A stretch of 59,266 nt of DNA from the NCBI GenBank assembly GCA_947495915.1, contig CANMAW010000006.1, positions 234,882 through 294,147 of the forward strand, in the 5' to 3' direction. The notes under the pieces were generated by a model. The model searched no databases, was not told the DNA's origin, and saw nothing but the letters and a program-made list of their open reading frames with translations. Shown piece after piece: positions 26,977-35,224 of this stretch (positions are counted from its first letter, which is position 1; every line of letters begins with the position of its first letter). Position numbers and translations under genes: made by a program. The stretch comes from Maribacter algarum (ex Lu et al. 2025) (nom. illeg.). Lineage in GTDB: Bacteria > Bacteroidota > Bacteroidia > Flavobacteriales > Flavobacteriaceae.

Positions 26977-29940
26977 ATGCAAAAACTAATTCTTCTATCA
27001 GTTTTATGTCTCTTGGCCTTAAGTTCATGTAAAACTAATACCAATGAAAACGCCGTAACTACATCTAGTAAAACAGACTCTAATGGATATTCTTATGAGT
27101 CGGTAAGCAACGATCCAACCGGTTTAAGACTTTATACTCTAGAAAATGGGTTAAAAGTTTATTTAAGTCAAAATACCGATGAGCCAAAAATTCAAACCTT
27201 TATTCCGGTTAGAGCTGGCTCAGTTTATGACCCACAAGATAATACAGGTTTAGCGCATTACTTAGAACATATGGTCTTTAAAGGTACTGATGAAATAGGT
27301 ACTCAAGATTGGGAGGCTGAACAGAAGGTACTTGCTTTTATTTCAGATTTGTACGAACAACATAAAAAGGAAACAGACCCTGCCGAGAAAAAGAATATTT
27401 ATAAAAAAATAGATAGTGCATCTCTAGCTGCATCAAGAATTTCTATAGCCAATGAGTATGATAAAATGGTTGGCTCTTTAGGTGCAGAGGGCACGAATGC
27501 TTGGACCTGGCACGAGGAAACCGTTTATACGAATAAAATACCATCTAACGAACTTGATAAATGGTTACATTTAGAATCAGAACGGTTTAGTCAACTAGTT
27601 TTGAGATTATTTCATACAGAGTTAGAAGCCGTTTATGAAGAGTTTAATCGTGGCCAAGACGTTGATTTTTGGAAATTAGATGAAGCTTTAAACGCAGCTC
27701 TTTTTCCAACACATCCATACGGACAACAAACCACAATAGGTACTTCAGAGCATTTGAAAAATCCTTCTATGGTAGCCATTCACAATTATTTTGATACTTA
27801 TTATGTTCCAAATAACATGGCCATTATTCTTGTTGGAGATATTGATTTTGAAGATGCTATAAAAAAAGTAGATGCCGCTTTTGGAAAATTTAAATATAAA
27901 GAAGTTACGCATCCTGAAAGACCCGTTGAAGCGCCAATAACCGCTGCTATTGACATTGAAGTAACAGGGCCTGAAACAGAAACCATTAATATCGCGTTTC
28001 GAACAGATAAAATGGGATCTGAAGCAGAAAAAATGGTCACTTTAGTTGACATGATTTTAGCCAATAGTGAAGCAGGACTTATTGATCTCAATTTAAACCA
28101 GCAACAAAAGGTTCAACAGGCAGGTTCTTACACCCAATTCTTTAATGATTATGGTATTCATACGCTTTATGGTAACCCTAAATCAGGTCAAACTTTAGAA
28201 GAAGTTAAAGATCTATTATTATCGCAAATAGAGAAAATTAAAAAAGGTGAATTTGATGATTGGATGATTGAAGCGGTAACCAATGATTTACGACTTAGTG
28301 AAATACGACGTTTTGGAAATGCCTCTGCGGTCGCTAATGCTTATGTAAGTGCTTTTGTTCATTTTCAAGATTGGGAAAGTAGGGTTGCATTTATTGATGC
28401 CATGAGTGAAGTTAAAAAGGATGAGCTTGTAGCTTTTGCGAATAAATTTTATGGTGATAATTATGTCGCTGCTTTTAAGAGACAAGGAGAAAACTCTGGA
28501 TTGGTAAAAGTGGAAAATCCGGGAATTACGCCTATCGAATTAAATAGAGATAAAAAGTCGCCATTTTTAGAGCACTTTAGCGCTATGGAAACTCCTAAAA
28601 TAAAACCTAGTTATGTCAACTACAAAGAAGCTATTAATTCAAATACTTTAGAAAACGGATTAGAATTAGCTTTTGTTGAAAACCCTTTAAATGACTTGGC
28701 AGAACTTTATATCATTTTTGATATGGGTAAAGATCACAATAAAAAACTTGGACTTGCAATTGAGTATTTAGAGTATTTGGGTACGGATGAAATGTCTGCG
28801 GAGACCTTAAAAAAGGAATTCTATAAATTGGGAGTTTCCTATTCCGTAAGTTCAAACAATGATCGATCTTATATCGCACTTACGGGGCTACGTCAAAATA
28901 TTGATAAAGGTTTAGAATTACTTGAAAACTTATGGTCAAATGCAGTTTCAAACAAAGAAGCTTATGACAAATTAGTACTCAAAATTGCAAAAGGGAGGGA
29001 AGAAACGAAAGCTGATAAAGGAAGTATTATGTGGGAAGGACTCATGTCTTACGGTCAATATGGTGAGAATTCAAGATTGCGCGACATTTATACGATTGAA
29101 GAGTTAAAAGCCATGAACCCCGAAGAATTAGTTGATATAATTAAAGATCTTAGAAACTATAAACATCGATTCTTTTACTATGGAAAAGATAAAAATGAGG
29201 GTATCACTGCAGTAAATTCAAAGCACTCCATTCCTGCAACCTTAAAAGATTATCCAGAGAAAAAAGTTTATGAATCCAAAGAGATGGCAAGTAATGTATA
29301 TTTTGTTGATTATGACATGGTACAATCTGAAATGCTTTTCTTAGCAAAAGGAGATACTTTTGATGCCAACAAAATGGCAGCGACTTCGTTGTTCAACACC
29401 TATTTTGGAAGCGGATTATCATCCATTGTATTTCAAGAAATTAGAGAATCAAAGTCTTTGGCATATTCAGCATTTGCTGCTTACTCAATGGCAAGAAAAG
29501 CAGATGATCCAAATCTGATTTATGCCTACGTAGGTACGCAGGCTAACAAAATGAACCAAGCAATGGATGCTATGCTAGAACTCATGAACAATATGCCAGA
29601 AGCTGAAGAAAATTTCAGAACAGCAAAAGAGGCTACACTAAAACAATTAGCTGCAGAGCGTATCAACAAGACAAATATTTTCTGGTCATACGAACGTTTG
29701 AAAGATAGAGGAATGACCGAAGACAACAGAAAAGAAATGTATGAGGCAATTCAAAAAATGACAATGGAAGATTTAAAAGCTTTTTTCAATAATAATATCA
29801 ATGGAGCAACGTATGACTTAATGGTTATCGGAAACAAGAAAGATGTTGATGTAAAGGCATTAGAAAAATTCGGTAAAGTACAAGAGTTAGAAGTAGATCA
29901 TTTGTTTAATTACGAAAAGCCAGCTCCTATTAAATCGTAA
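26977..29940 (+). CDS. M16-family metallopeptidase lipoprotein (double-module)
   Basis: This 987-residue protein is a pitrilysin/insulinase-type zinc peptidase with two M16 modules. The N-terminal module carries the inverted zinc motif HYLEH (His94, Glu97, His98) with the third ligand in ELEAVYEEFNRG, so it is active. A further M16-like half follows after residue 530 without a zinc motif, forming the expected clam-shell. The signal peptide ends in a lipobox with Cys18 (LALSSC), so it is anchored to a membrane and faces the periplasm or exterior. Likely substrate is short peptides, such as signal-peptide or imported-peptide fragments. It stands alone between sucD and fabG. Confidence 0.9.
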   Translation: MQKLILLSVLCLLALSSCKTNTNENAVTTSSKTDSNGYSYESVSNDPTGLRLYTLENGLKVYLSQNTDEPKIQTFIPVRAGSVYDPQDNTGLAHYLEHMVFKGTDEIGTQDWEAEQKVLAFISDLYEQHKKETDPAEKKNIYKKIDSASLAASRISIANEYDKMVGSLGAEGTNAWTWHEETVYTNKIPSNELDKWLHLESERFSQLVLRLFHTELEAVYEEFNRGQDVDFWKLDEALNAALFPTHPYGQQTTIGTSEHLKNPSMVAIHNYFDTYYVPNNMAIILVGDIDFEDAIKKVDAAFGKFKYKEVTHPERPVEAPITAAIDIEVTGPETETINIAFRTDKMGSEAEKMVTLVDMILANSEAGLIDLNLNQQQKVQQAGSYTQFFNDYGIHTLYGNPKSGQTLEEVKDLLLSQIEKIKKGEFDDWMIEAVTNDLRLSEIRRFGNASAVANAYVSAFVHFQDWESRVAFIDAMSEVKKDELVAFANKFYGDNYVAAFKRQGENSGLVKVENPGITPIELNRDKKSPFLEHFSAMETPKIKPSYVNYKEAINSNTLENGLELAFVENPLNDLAELYIIFDMGKDHNKKLGLAIEYLEYLGTDEMSAETLKKEFYKLGVSYSVSSNNDRSYIALTGLRQNIDKGLELLENLWSNAVSNKEAYDKLVLKIAKGREETKADKGSIMWEGLMSYGQYGENSRLRDIYTIEELKAMNPEELVDIIKDLRNYKHRFFYYGKDKNEGITAVNSKHSIPATLKDYPEKKVYESKEMASNVYFVDYDMVQSEMLFLAKGDTFDANKMAATSLFNTYFGSGLSSIVFQEIRESKSLAYSAFAAYSMARKADDPNLIYAYVGTQANKMNQAMDAMLELMNNMPEAEENFRTAKEATLKQLAAERINKTNIFWSYERLKDRGMTEDNRKEMYEAIQKMTMEDLKAFFNNNINGATYDLMVIGNKKDVDVKALEKFGKVQELEVDHLFNYEKPAPIKS

Positions 29941-29960
29941 CAGAGTTAACGAAGAAGTTG

Positions 29961-29968
29961 TATTTTTG
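29961..29968 (+). promoter_or_regulatory. Predicted -7 element of fabG
   Basis: TATTTTTG matches TAnnTTTG, ending 39 bases before the fabG ATG. No clear -33 element is seen. Confidence 0.35.
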
Positions 29969-30007
29969 ACACCTAAGTAAAGCTTTAACAACGAACCAAC
30001 ATTATTT

Positions 30008-30754
30008 ATGAAATTATTAGAAGGAAAAAATGTAATTATTACTGGTGCTAGTAGAGGTATAGGTACTGGAATTGCTCAGGTGTTTGCTGATCATGGCGCG
30101 AATGTAGCATTCACTTATAGTTCAAGTGAGGCACCTGCTTTGGCCTTAGAAAAAGAATTATCAGCAAAGGGAATTACCGCAAAAGCGTACAAAAGTAACG
30201 CAGCTAGTTTTTCTGAGTCTGAAGAATTAGTAAAGCAAGTATTAGAAGATTTTGGTGGTATTGATGTACTTATTAACAATGCAGGCATTACAAAAGATAA
30301 CTTGCTAATGCGTATGCAAGAAGAGGATTTTGACAAAGTGATCGAAATCAACTTAAAGTCAGTTTTTAATATGACCAAAGCTGTACAACGTACAATGTTA
30401 AAACAACGTAGTGGTTCCATTATTAACATGAGTAGTGTCGTTGGGGTAAAAGGTAATGCTGGCCAAGCAAACTACGCAGCATCAAAAGCCGGAATGATAG
30501 GTTTTACCAAGTCTATTGCTTTAGAATTAGGCTCTAGAAATATTCGTTGTAATGCTATTGCTCCAGGTTTTATTGAAACTGAAATGACCGCAAAATTAGA
30601 CGATAAAGTAGTTCAAGGTTGGCGTGACGGAATTCCATTAAAAAGAGGTGGAGCACCTGAAGATATTGCGAATGCATGTTTGTTCTTCGCTTCTGATTTA
30701 TCAAATTATGTTACCGGTCAAGTATTGAACGTAGATGGTGGAATGTTAACCTAA
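30008..30754 (+). CDS. fabG: 3-oxoacyl-ACP reductase
   Basis: This 248-residue short-chain dehydrogenase reduces 3-oxoacyl-ACP in fatty acid elongation with NADPH. The cofactor loop TGASRGIG is at 12-19, NNAG near 90-93, and the catalytic set is Ser142/143, Tyr156 and Lys160 (YAASK). The motif CNAIAPGFIETEMTAKL and C-terminal YVTGQVLNVDGGM are the standard FabG blocks, which makes FabG more likely than a generic short-chain dehydrogenase. The vWA-like membrane protein gene follows after 65 bases. No other fab gene is nearby. Confidence 0.93.
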   Translation: MKLLEGKNVIITGASRGIGTGIAQVFADHGANVAFTYSSSEAPALALEKELSAKGITAKAYKSNAASFSESEELVKQVLEDFGGIDVLINNAGITKDNLLMRMQEEDFDKVIEINLKSVFNMTKAVQRTMLKQRSGSIINMSSVVGVKGNAGQANYAASKAGMIGFTKSIALELGSRNIRCNAIAPGFIETEMTAKLDDKVVQGWRDGIPLKRGGAPEDIANACLFFASDLSNYVTGQVLNVDGGMLT

Positions 30755-30819
30755 ACAAGTTGAAGAGATTTCAATAGCCCAGTTTGGTTTGGGCATTGGT
30801 TTTATTGCAACCAAAGTAT

Positions 30820-32844
30820 ATGCAAACAATCACAGTATTGCTCATTATTCTTGCTGCTATTGCAGCATTGCTTTTAGTCTTGTTTCAGTATTATTTTAAA
30901 TCTAAAAAGGGAGGTAAACTTTATGTTTTTCTCTCTTTTCTACGTTTTATAGCATACTTTGGCATTTTGATATTAATAATCAATCCTAAATTTTCAAAAA
31001 ATAGTTATGCTATTGAAAAAGCCAAACTAGCTTTAGTGGTAGACAATTCTTCATCAGTTTTTAATTCAAAAGAGTCTATTGTTACGGTGTTAAAAGCTTT
31101 ATCTAATAATAGCAAATTAGCTGATAAGTTTGATATTAAAACCTATTCTTTTGCTTCGAATTTATCAGAATCAGATTCTTTATCTTTTCGCAAAAAGCAT
31201 ACGAATATTACTAAAGCCTTATCATCACTTAATGATGTATATCGTAATGTGCCAGGTGCAGTTGTACTTATTTCAGATGGCAACCAAACCATTGGGCAAG
31301 ATTACGGTTTTTACTCCCAACAATTAAAATTACCTGTTTACCCAGTATCTGTAGGTGACACCACACAATATGAAGACCTTAGAATTGACCAGGTAAACAG
31401 CAACCGCTATGCGTTTCTAAAAAATAAATTCCCTCTTGAAGTCAACCTAACTTATGTGGGTGATGCTGCAATTACAACAACTCTTCAAGTTGATTTAAAT
31501 AATAAAAGTGTTTATCGAAAAAACATAAAATTAAGTGGTACAGACAATGCAAAAACCATAAATATTCTTCTTGATGCTGAATCGGTCGGAGTTAAAGATA
31601 TAGCTATAACTGCTACACCCCTTAGCAATGAAAAAAACACCATCAATAATGTAAAAAAAACCGCTATTGAAGTAATTGATGAAAAAACCAATATTGCGAT
31701 CATTTCTAGCATAGAACACCCAGATATCGGTGCTCTAAAAAAATCAATTGAAAGTAATGAGCAGCGAACAGTTAATATATTAAAGCCAACGGTGGGTACC
31801 AAGGTTTTAGATGATATTGATGTATTTATAATGTACCAACCAAATCAATCTTTCGCAACTATTTTTGACTTTGTAAAACAAAAGAAGGCAAGTGTTTTAA
31901 CCATTACAGGAGCAAATACAAATTGGAATGTTATTAATAACACTAAAAGAAAATATAGAGTAGAAAATGGTTACCCGACGCAAGAGATATTTGGAGTTTT
32001 AAATCCCTCATTTACTAAATTTGATATCTCTGACTTTGATATTGAAAGTTTTCCACCCTTAGAAAGTAATGTAGGTCAAATAGGTGTTGATAATGGCGAA
32101 ACACTATTGAATATGCAAATTCTGGGTCAAAATCAAAACAAACCTTTAATGTTTGCTTTAGACAATGAAAATGGTAAGGAGCTAGTACTTTTTGGAGAAC
32201 ACATTTGGAAATGGAGGATGCAGAGTTACCGAAATAATCAAAACTTTGAAAATTTTGATAAGTTCATTGGAAAATTAATGTTGTATTTAGCTTCTAATAA
32301 AAACAAAAGTCGACTTAATGTTGAATTTCAAACCATTTATGAGGGTAGTTCTGATGCAAAAATTAGAGCATCATATTTTGATGAAGCCTTTATTTTTGAT
32401 AGTAATGCAACGCTTTTACTCAAACTTAAAAGTAAAGATGCAAGCATTGAACAAGAGATACCAATGCTTTTGAAAAATGGATATTACGAGGTAGATTTAA
32501 GTAATCTTCTTCCATTAGAATATAATTTCACAGTAACAGTTAAAGACGAAAATCGTTCACAATCGGGTAACTTTAGTATTCTTGATTTCGATGTGGAAAA
32601 GCAATTTTTAAACACGAATGTTAATAAACTCTCTCAGCTTGCAAAAAATACTAAAGGAAAAGTATATTTTTCCGATTCTTATGATGAACTTCTGCAAGAA
32701 CTGCTTATTAATGAACAATTTAAGCCCACTCAAAGAAGCACTAAAAATGTCGTATCTTTGATAGATTTTCGAACACTTTTGGCTTTAATTATTGCCACTC
32801 TTTCTGGAGAATGGTTTCTTCGAAAATATAATGGATTAATATAA
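30820..32844 (+). CDS. vWA-like membrane protein of unknown function
   Basis: This 674-residue protein has two N-terminal membrane helices (about 4-24 and 38-56) and one at the C-terminal end (LALIIATLSGEWFLRKY). The region between lies outside the cytoplasm or in it, and begins with a vWA-type fold: ALVVDNSSSVFN has the MIDAS form D-x-S-x-S (Asp75, Ser77, Ser79). ISDGNQTIG near residue 160 fits the later MIDAS strand. The rest includes beta-rich segments with a glutamine-amidotransferase-like pattern seen in Bacteroidota vWA membrane proteins. A 36-base extension to a TTG is open, but the ATG at 30820 starts the membrane helix directly. It lies 11 bases before the SPFH gene, suggesting a shared transcript. 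Confidence 0.75.
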   Translation: MQTITVLLIILAAIAALLLVLFQYYFKSKKGGKLYVFLSFLRFIAYFGILILIINPKFSKNSYAIEKAKLALVVDNSSSVFNSKESIVTVLKALSNNSKLADKFDIKTYSFASNLSESDSLSFRKKHTNITKALSSLNDVYRNVPGAVVLISDGNQTIGQDYGFYSQQLKLPVYPVSVGDTTQYEDLRIDQVNSNRYAFLKNKFPLEVNLTYVGDAAITTTLQVDLNNKSVYRKNIKLSGTDNAKTINILLDAESVGVKDIAITATPLSNEKNTINNVKKTAIEVIDEKTNIAIISSIEHPDIGALKKSIESNEQRTVNILKPTVGTKVLDDIDVFIMYQPNQSFATIFDFVKQKKASVLTITGANTNWNVINNTKRKYRVENGYPTQEIFGVLNPSFTKFDISDFDIESFPPLESNVGQIGVDNGETLLNMQILGQNQNKPLMFALDNENGKELVLFGEHIWKWRMQSYRNNQNFENFDKFIGKLMLYLASNKNKSRLNVEFQTIYEGSSDAKIRASYFDEAFIFDSNATLLLKLKSKDASIEQEIPMLLKNGYYEVDLSNLLPLEYNFTVTVKDENRSQSGNFSILDFDVEKQFLNTNVNKLSQLAKNTKGKVYFSDSYDELLQELLINEQFKPTQRSTKNVVSLIDFRTLLALIIATLSGEWFLRKYNGLI

Positions 32845-32855
32845 ATTAAAACACA

Positions 32856-33668
32856 ATGGATAAATTACCCAAAATTGCATTACCCGTTATTTTTGTCTTA
32901 ATATTTCTGGTAATTCTTTTAACAAGAACAATAGTTAAAATCGGACCAGGAGAAGGTGGCGTTTTGTTTAAACCAGCCGCAGGTGGGGTTGTCACTGATC
33001 AAACATATGGTGAAGGATGGCATATCGTGGCCCCATGGAATGATATGCTAATTCATAAAGTACGTCAGCAATCAATATCTGATGAAATGAATGTTCTTTC
33101 GGTCAACGGATTAGAAGTAAAAGTTAATGGTACAATTTGGTACGAACCTGAATATAAAAACCTCGGTAACTTAATTAAAACCAAAGGAGAGCAGTACGAA
33201 TTAGAATTACTAGATCCTGCAGTAAATGCTGCAGCTAGAAGTGTCGTTGGCCGATATACACCTGAACAACTCTATTCTAGTAAACGTGATGTTATTGAAC
33301 AAGAAATATTAGAAGAAGTACGTCGTGAATTAGAAGGGCAATTCTTAAATGTTAAGCGAGTATTAGTTGAAGACGTAAAATTACCGCCAACAATTAAAGA
33401 TGCAATTGAAAGAAAACTAAAACAAGAGCAAGAATCATTAGAATATGAATTTCGTTTGGTAACTGCTGAAAAAGAAGCGGAAAAGGTTCGCATTGAAGCA
33501 CAAGGAAAAGCTGATGCAAACAAGATTTTAAGTGCCTCATTAACTGATAAAATCTTACAAGATAAAGGTATTGATGCTACTTTGAAATTATCAGAATCAC
33601 AAAATTCAAAGGTCATCGTTGTAGGTGGGGGTGATAAAGGGCTACCCCTTATTCTTGGAAATAATTAA
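32856..33668 (+). CDS. SPFH/prohibitin-family membrane protein
   Basis: This 270-residue protein has one N-terminal membrane helix (about 7-26) and an SPFH domain (about 28-190) with PGEGGVLFKPAAGG, NGLEVKVNGTIWYEPEY and the block AAARSVVGRYTPEQLYSSKR typical of prohibitin and HflK/HflC-like proteins. A coiled coil follows (residues 185-225, ERKLKQEQESLEYEFRLVTA). Such proteins form ring-shaped membrane assemblies that organise lipid regions or hold proteases such as FtsH. It overlaps in context with the vWA-like gene (11-base gap), and a partnership is possible. Client or protease partner unknown. Confidence 0.88.
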   Translation: MDKLPKIALPVIFVLIFLVILLTRTIVKIGPGEGGVLFKPAAGGVVTDQTYGEGWHIVAPWNDMLIHKVRQQSISDEMNVLSVNGLEVKVNGTIWYEPEYKNLGNLIKTKGEQYELELLDPAVNAAARSVVGRYTPEQLYSSKRDVIEQEILEEVRRELEGQFLNVKRVLVEDVKLPPTIKDAIERKLKQEQESLEYEFRLVTAEKEAEKVRIEAQGKADANKILSASLTDKILQDKGIDATLKLSESQNSKVIVVGGGDKGLPLILGNN

Positions 33669-33721
33669 AATGTTTTAGCACTCGAAAATCATCATCTTTT
33701 TGTTTGATTTTTAACTTTTCT

Positions 33722-33751
33722 TTTGCGAAAAGAAAATAAGTTTTATTTTTA
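33722..33751 (+). promoter_or_regulatory. Predicted promoter of the histidine operon
   Basis: TTTG at 33722-33725 and TATTTTTA at 33744-33751 fit the Bacteroidota -33/-7 pair with an 18-base spacer and one mismatch in the -7 element (final A for G). It ends 8 bases before the leader-peptide ATG. Confidence 0.4.
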
Positions 33752-33759
33752 CGATAATT

Positions 33760-33813
33760 ATGAGAAACACAAATACACATCATCATCTTTTAACTGGCTA
33801 TCAAGCGAGGTAA
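33760..33813 (+). CDS. hisL: Histidine operon leader peptide
   Basis: A 17-codon reading frame encodes MRNTNTHHHLLTGYQAR. Codons 7-9 are three consecutive CAT (His) codons at 33778-33786. It precedes the complete his operon, with a terminator hairpin 29 bases past its stop codon. This is the classical arrangement for ribosome-mediated attenuation: scarcity of charged tRNA-His should stall the ribosome on the His codons. The final codons (YQAR and stop) also form the 5' strand of an antiterminator (see attenuator entry). I infer translation from this logic; no ribosome-binding sequence is visible, as is normal in this phylum. Confidence 0.85.
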   Translation: MRNTNTHHHLLTGYQAR

Positions 33814-33877
33814 AGGTGTATTGTAGTATTACAAAATATTTAAAACCCGTTTGAGCAATCAAACGGGTTTTACTTTT
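33801..33877 (+). promoter_or_regulatory. his attenuator: antiterminator and terminator
   Basis: The terminator is a perfect 13-bp stem (AAAACCCGTTTGA at 33842-33854 with TCAAACGGGTTTT at 33859-33871) closed by a GCAA tetraloop and followed by a T-rich tail. The competing pairing is TCAAGCGAGGT (33801-33811) with ACCCGTTTGA (33845-33854): 10 base pairs including one G-U pair and one bulged A. It uses most of the terminator 5' arm, so the two structures exclude each other. The upstream strand lies inside the last leader codons: a ribosome at the stop codon hides it (termination), and one stalled at the His codons leaves it free (readthrough). Confidence 0.85.
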
Positions 33878-33914
33878 AAATCAAGTTGGTTGTCTCAAGC
33901 ACAAAAATTGCAAA

Positions 33915-34772
33915 ATGACTAAAATTAGAATTGCCATTCAAAAATCAGGAAGACTAAACGAAGACTCTCTTAAAATTTTAAAAGATTGTGGAATTTCAAT
34001 TGACAATGGTAAAGATCAATTGAAAGCTAGCTCTAGAAATTTCCCCATGGAAGTTTTCTTTTTACGAAATGGAGATATACCACAATACTTAAGAGACGGT
34101 GTAGTTGATATTGCTATCATTGGAGAAAATGTACTTATCGAAAAAGGTACTGATATTGCTGTAGTTGAAAAACTAGGTTTTTCAAAGTGTAAAGTGTCTT
34201 TAGCCATACCTAAAGGTATTAAGTATGACTCTATAAATGATTTTCAAGGAAAACGAATTGCAACTTCATACCCAAATACGGTGAACAATTATCTCAAAGA
34301 AAAGGGGGTACAAGCAGATCTGCATATCATTAGTGGTTCGGTAGAAATTGCACCTAATATTGGTTTAGCAGATGCCATTTGCGACATTGTATCTAGCGGT
34401 AGTACTTTATTTAAAAACAATTTAAAGGAAGTTGAAGTGATGCTAACCAGTGAAGCGGTGTTGGCCGTTTCTCCGCAAATTTCTGAAGAACGCAATACAT
34501 TACTTAAGAAGTTACAGTTTAGAATTCAATCGGTATTAAAAGCTAGGCAATCAAAATATGTGTTGTTGAACGCTCCGAATGAAAAACTTGATCAAGTTTT
34601 GAGCTTGTTACCAGGAATGCGCAGTCCAACGGTTTTGCCTTTAGCAGAAGAAGGTTGGAGTTCTGTACATACGGTAATCAATAAAGATAAATTCTGGGAA
34701 GTAATTGACGAGCTTAAACTCGCAGGAGCTGAAGGAATATTAGTATGCCCAATTGAAAAAATGGTGCTATAA
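33915..34772 (+). CDS. hisG: ATP phosphoribosyltransferase, long form
   Basis: This 285-residue enzyme joins ATP and PRPP in the first step of histidine synthesis. The two periplasmic-binding-like catalytic lobes are clear: IAIQKSGRLNEDSLKILKDC at the start, GVVDIAIIGENVLIE near residue 61, and the PRPP loop DAICDIVSSGSTLFKNN near 155. Residues about 210-285 form the ACT-like regulatory domain (LPGMRSPTVLPLAEEGWSSV), where histidine binds for feedback inhibition, so this is the hexameric long form that needs no HisZ. It is the first structural gene after the attenuator. Confidence 0.97.
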   Translation: MTKIRIAIQKSGRLNEDSLKILKDCGISIDNGKDQLKASSRNFPMEVFFLRNGDIPQYLRDGVVDIAIIGENVLIEKGTDIAVVEKLGFSKCKVSLAIPKGIKYDSINDFQGKRIATSYPNTVNNYLKEKGVQADLHIISGSVEIAPNIGLADAICDIVSSGSTLFKNNLKEVEVMLTSEAVLAVSPQISEERNTLLKKLQFRIQSVLKARQSKYVLLNAPNEKLDQVLSLLPGMRSPTVLPLAEEGWSSVHTVINKDKFWEVIDELKLAGAEGILVCPIEKMVL

Positions 34773-34780
34773 AATTTAAG

Positions 34781-35224
34781 ATGGCAAAAGCGTTTAAAAT
34801 CACGTTAATTCCCCACAACCAAATGGAAACGATTCTTCCATTAGTGGTTGAGTTGAACAACGGCGCCATAGAATTAAAACTACTTCAAAAACGTCTGAAG
34901 GCTATGCTTGAAATGGGCGGCTATGAATGCATTGGGGTTTATGATGGTGAAGAATTAATAGGTATTTGTGGTCTATGGATTTTAAACAAACTATATGCTG
35001 GCAAACATGTTGAACCCGATAATGTTTTTATTAAAGAGAAGTACAGAAGTGCTGGGGTAGGCCAATTAATGATTGACTATTTATTCCAATATGCCAAAGA
35101 AATCGGATGCGAAGGCACAGAAGTAAACTGTTATGTGCAAAATGAAAAAGGACGAAAGTTTTGGGAAAAACAAGGATATAAACCCTTAGCCGTACACTTC
35201 TTTAAAAACTTTGATACCGAATAA
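34781..35224 (+). CDS. GNAT-family acetyltransferase within the his operon
   Basis: This 147-residue protein has the GNAT fold; the acetyl-CoA loop is KYRSAGVGQLMIDYLF (R-x-x-G-x-G, around residues 89-104), with a C-terminal WEKQGYKPLAVHFFKNF. It lies 8 bases after hisG and its stop overlaps the hisD start by one base (TAATG), so it is translated as part of the operon. It is not a known histidine-pathway enzyme. The substrate is unknown; it might act on an intermediate, an amino acid or a protein. See findings for the shared pattern of inserted genes. Confidence 0.85.
   Translation: MAKAFKITLIPHNQMETILPLVVELNNGAIELKLLQKRLKAMLEMGGYECIGVYDGEELIGICGLWILNKLYAGKHVEPDNVFIKEKYRSAGVGQLMIDYLFQYAKEIGCEGTEVNCYVQNEKGRKFWEKQGYKPLAVHFFKNFDTE

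Noticed and set aside
33685-33711. AAAATCA/TGATTTT inverted repeat after the SPFH gene as a terminator
   Set aside because: Only 7 A/T-rich pairs with a 13-base loop; too weak to call in AT-rich sequence.
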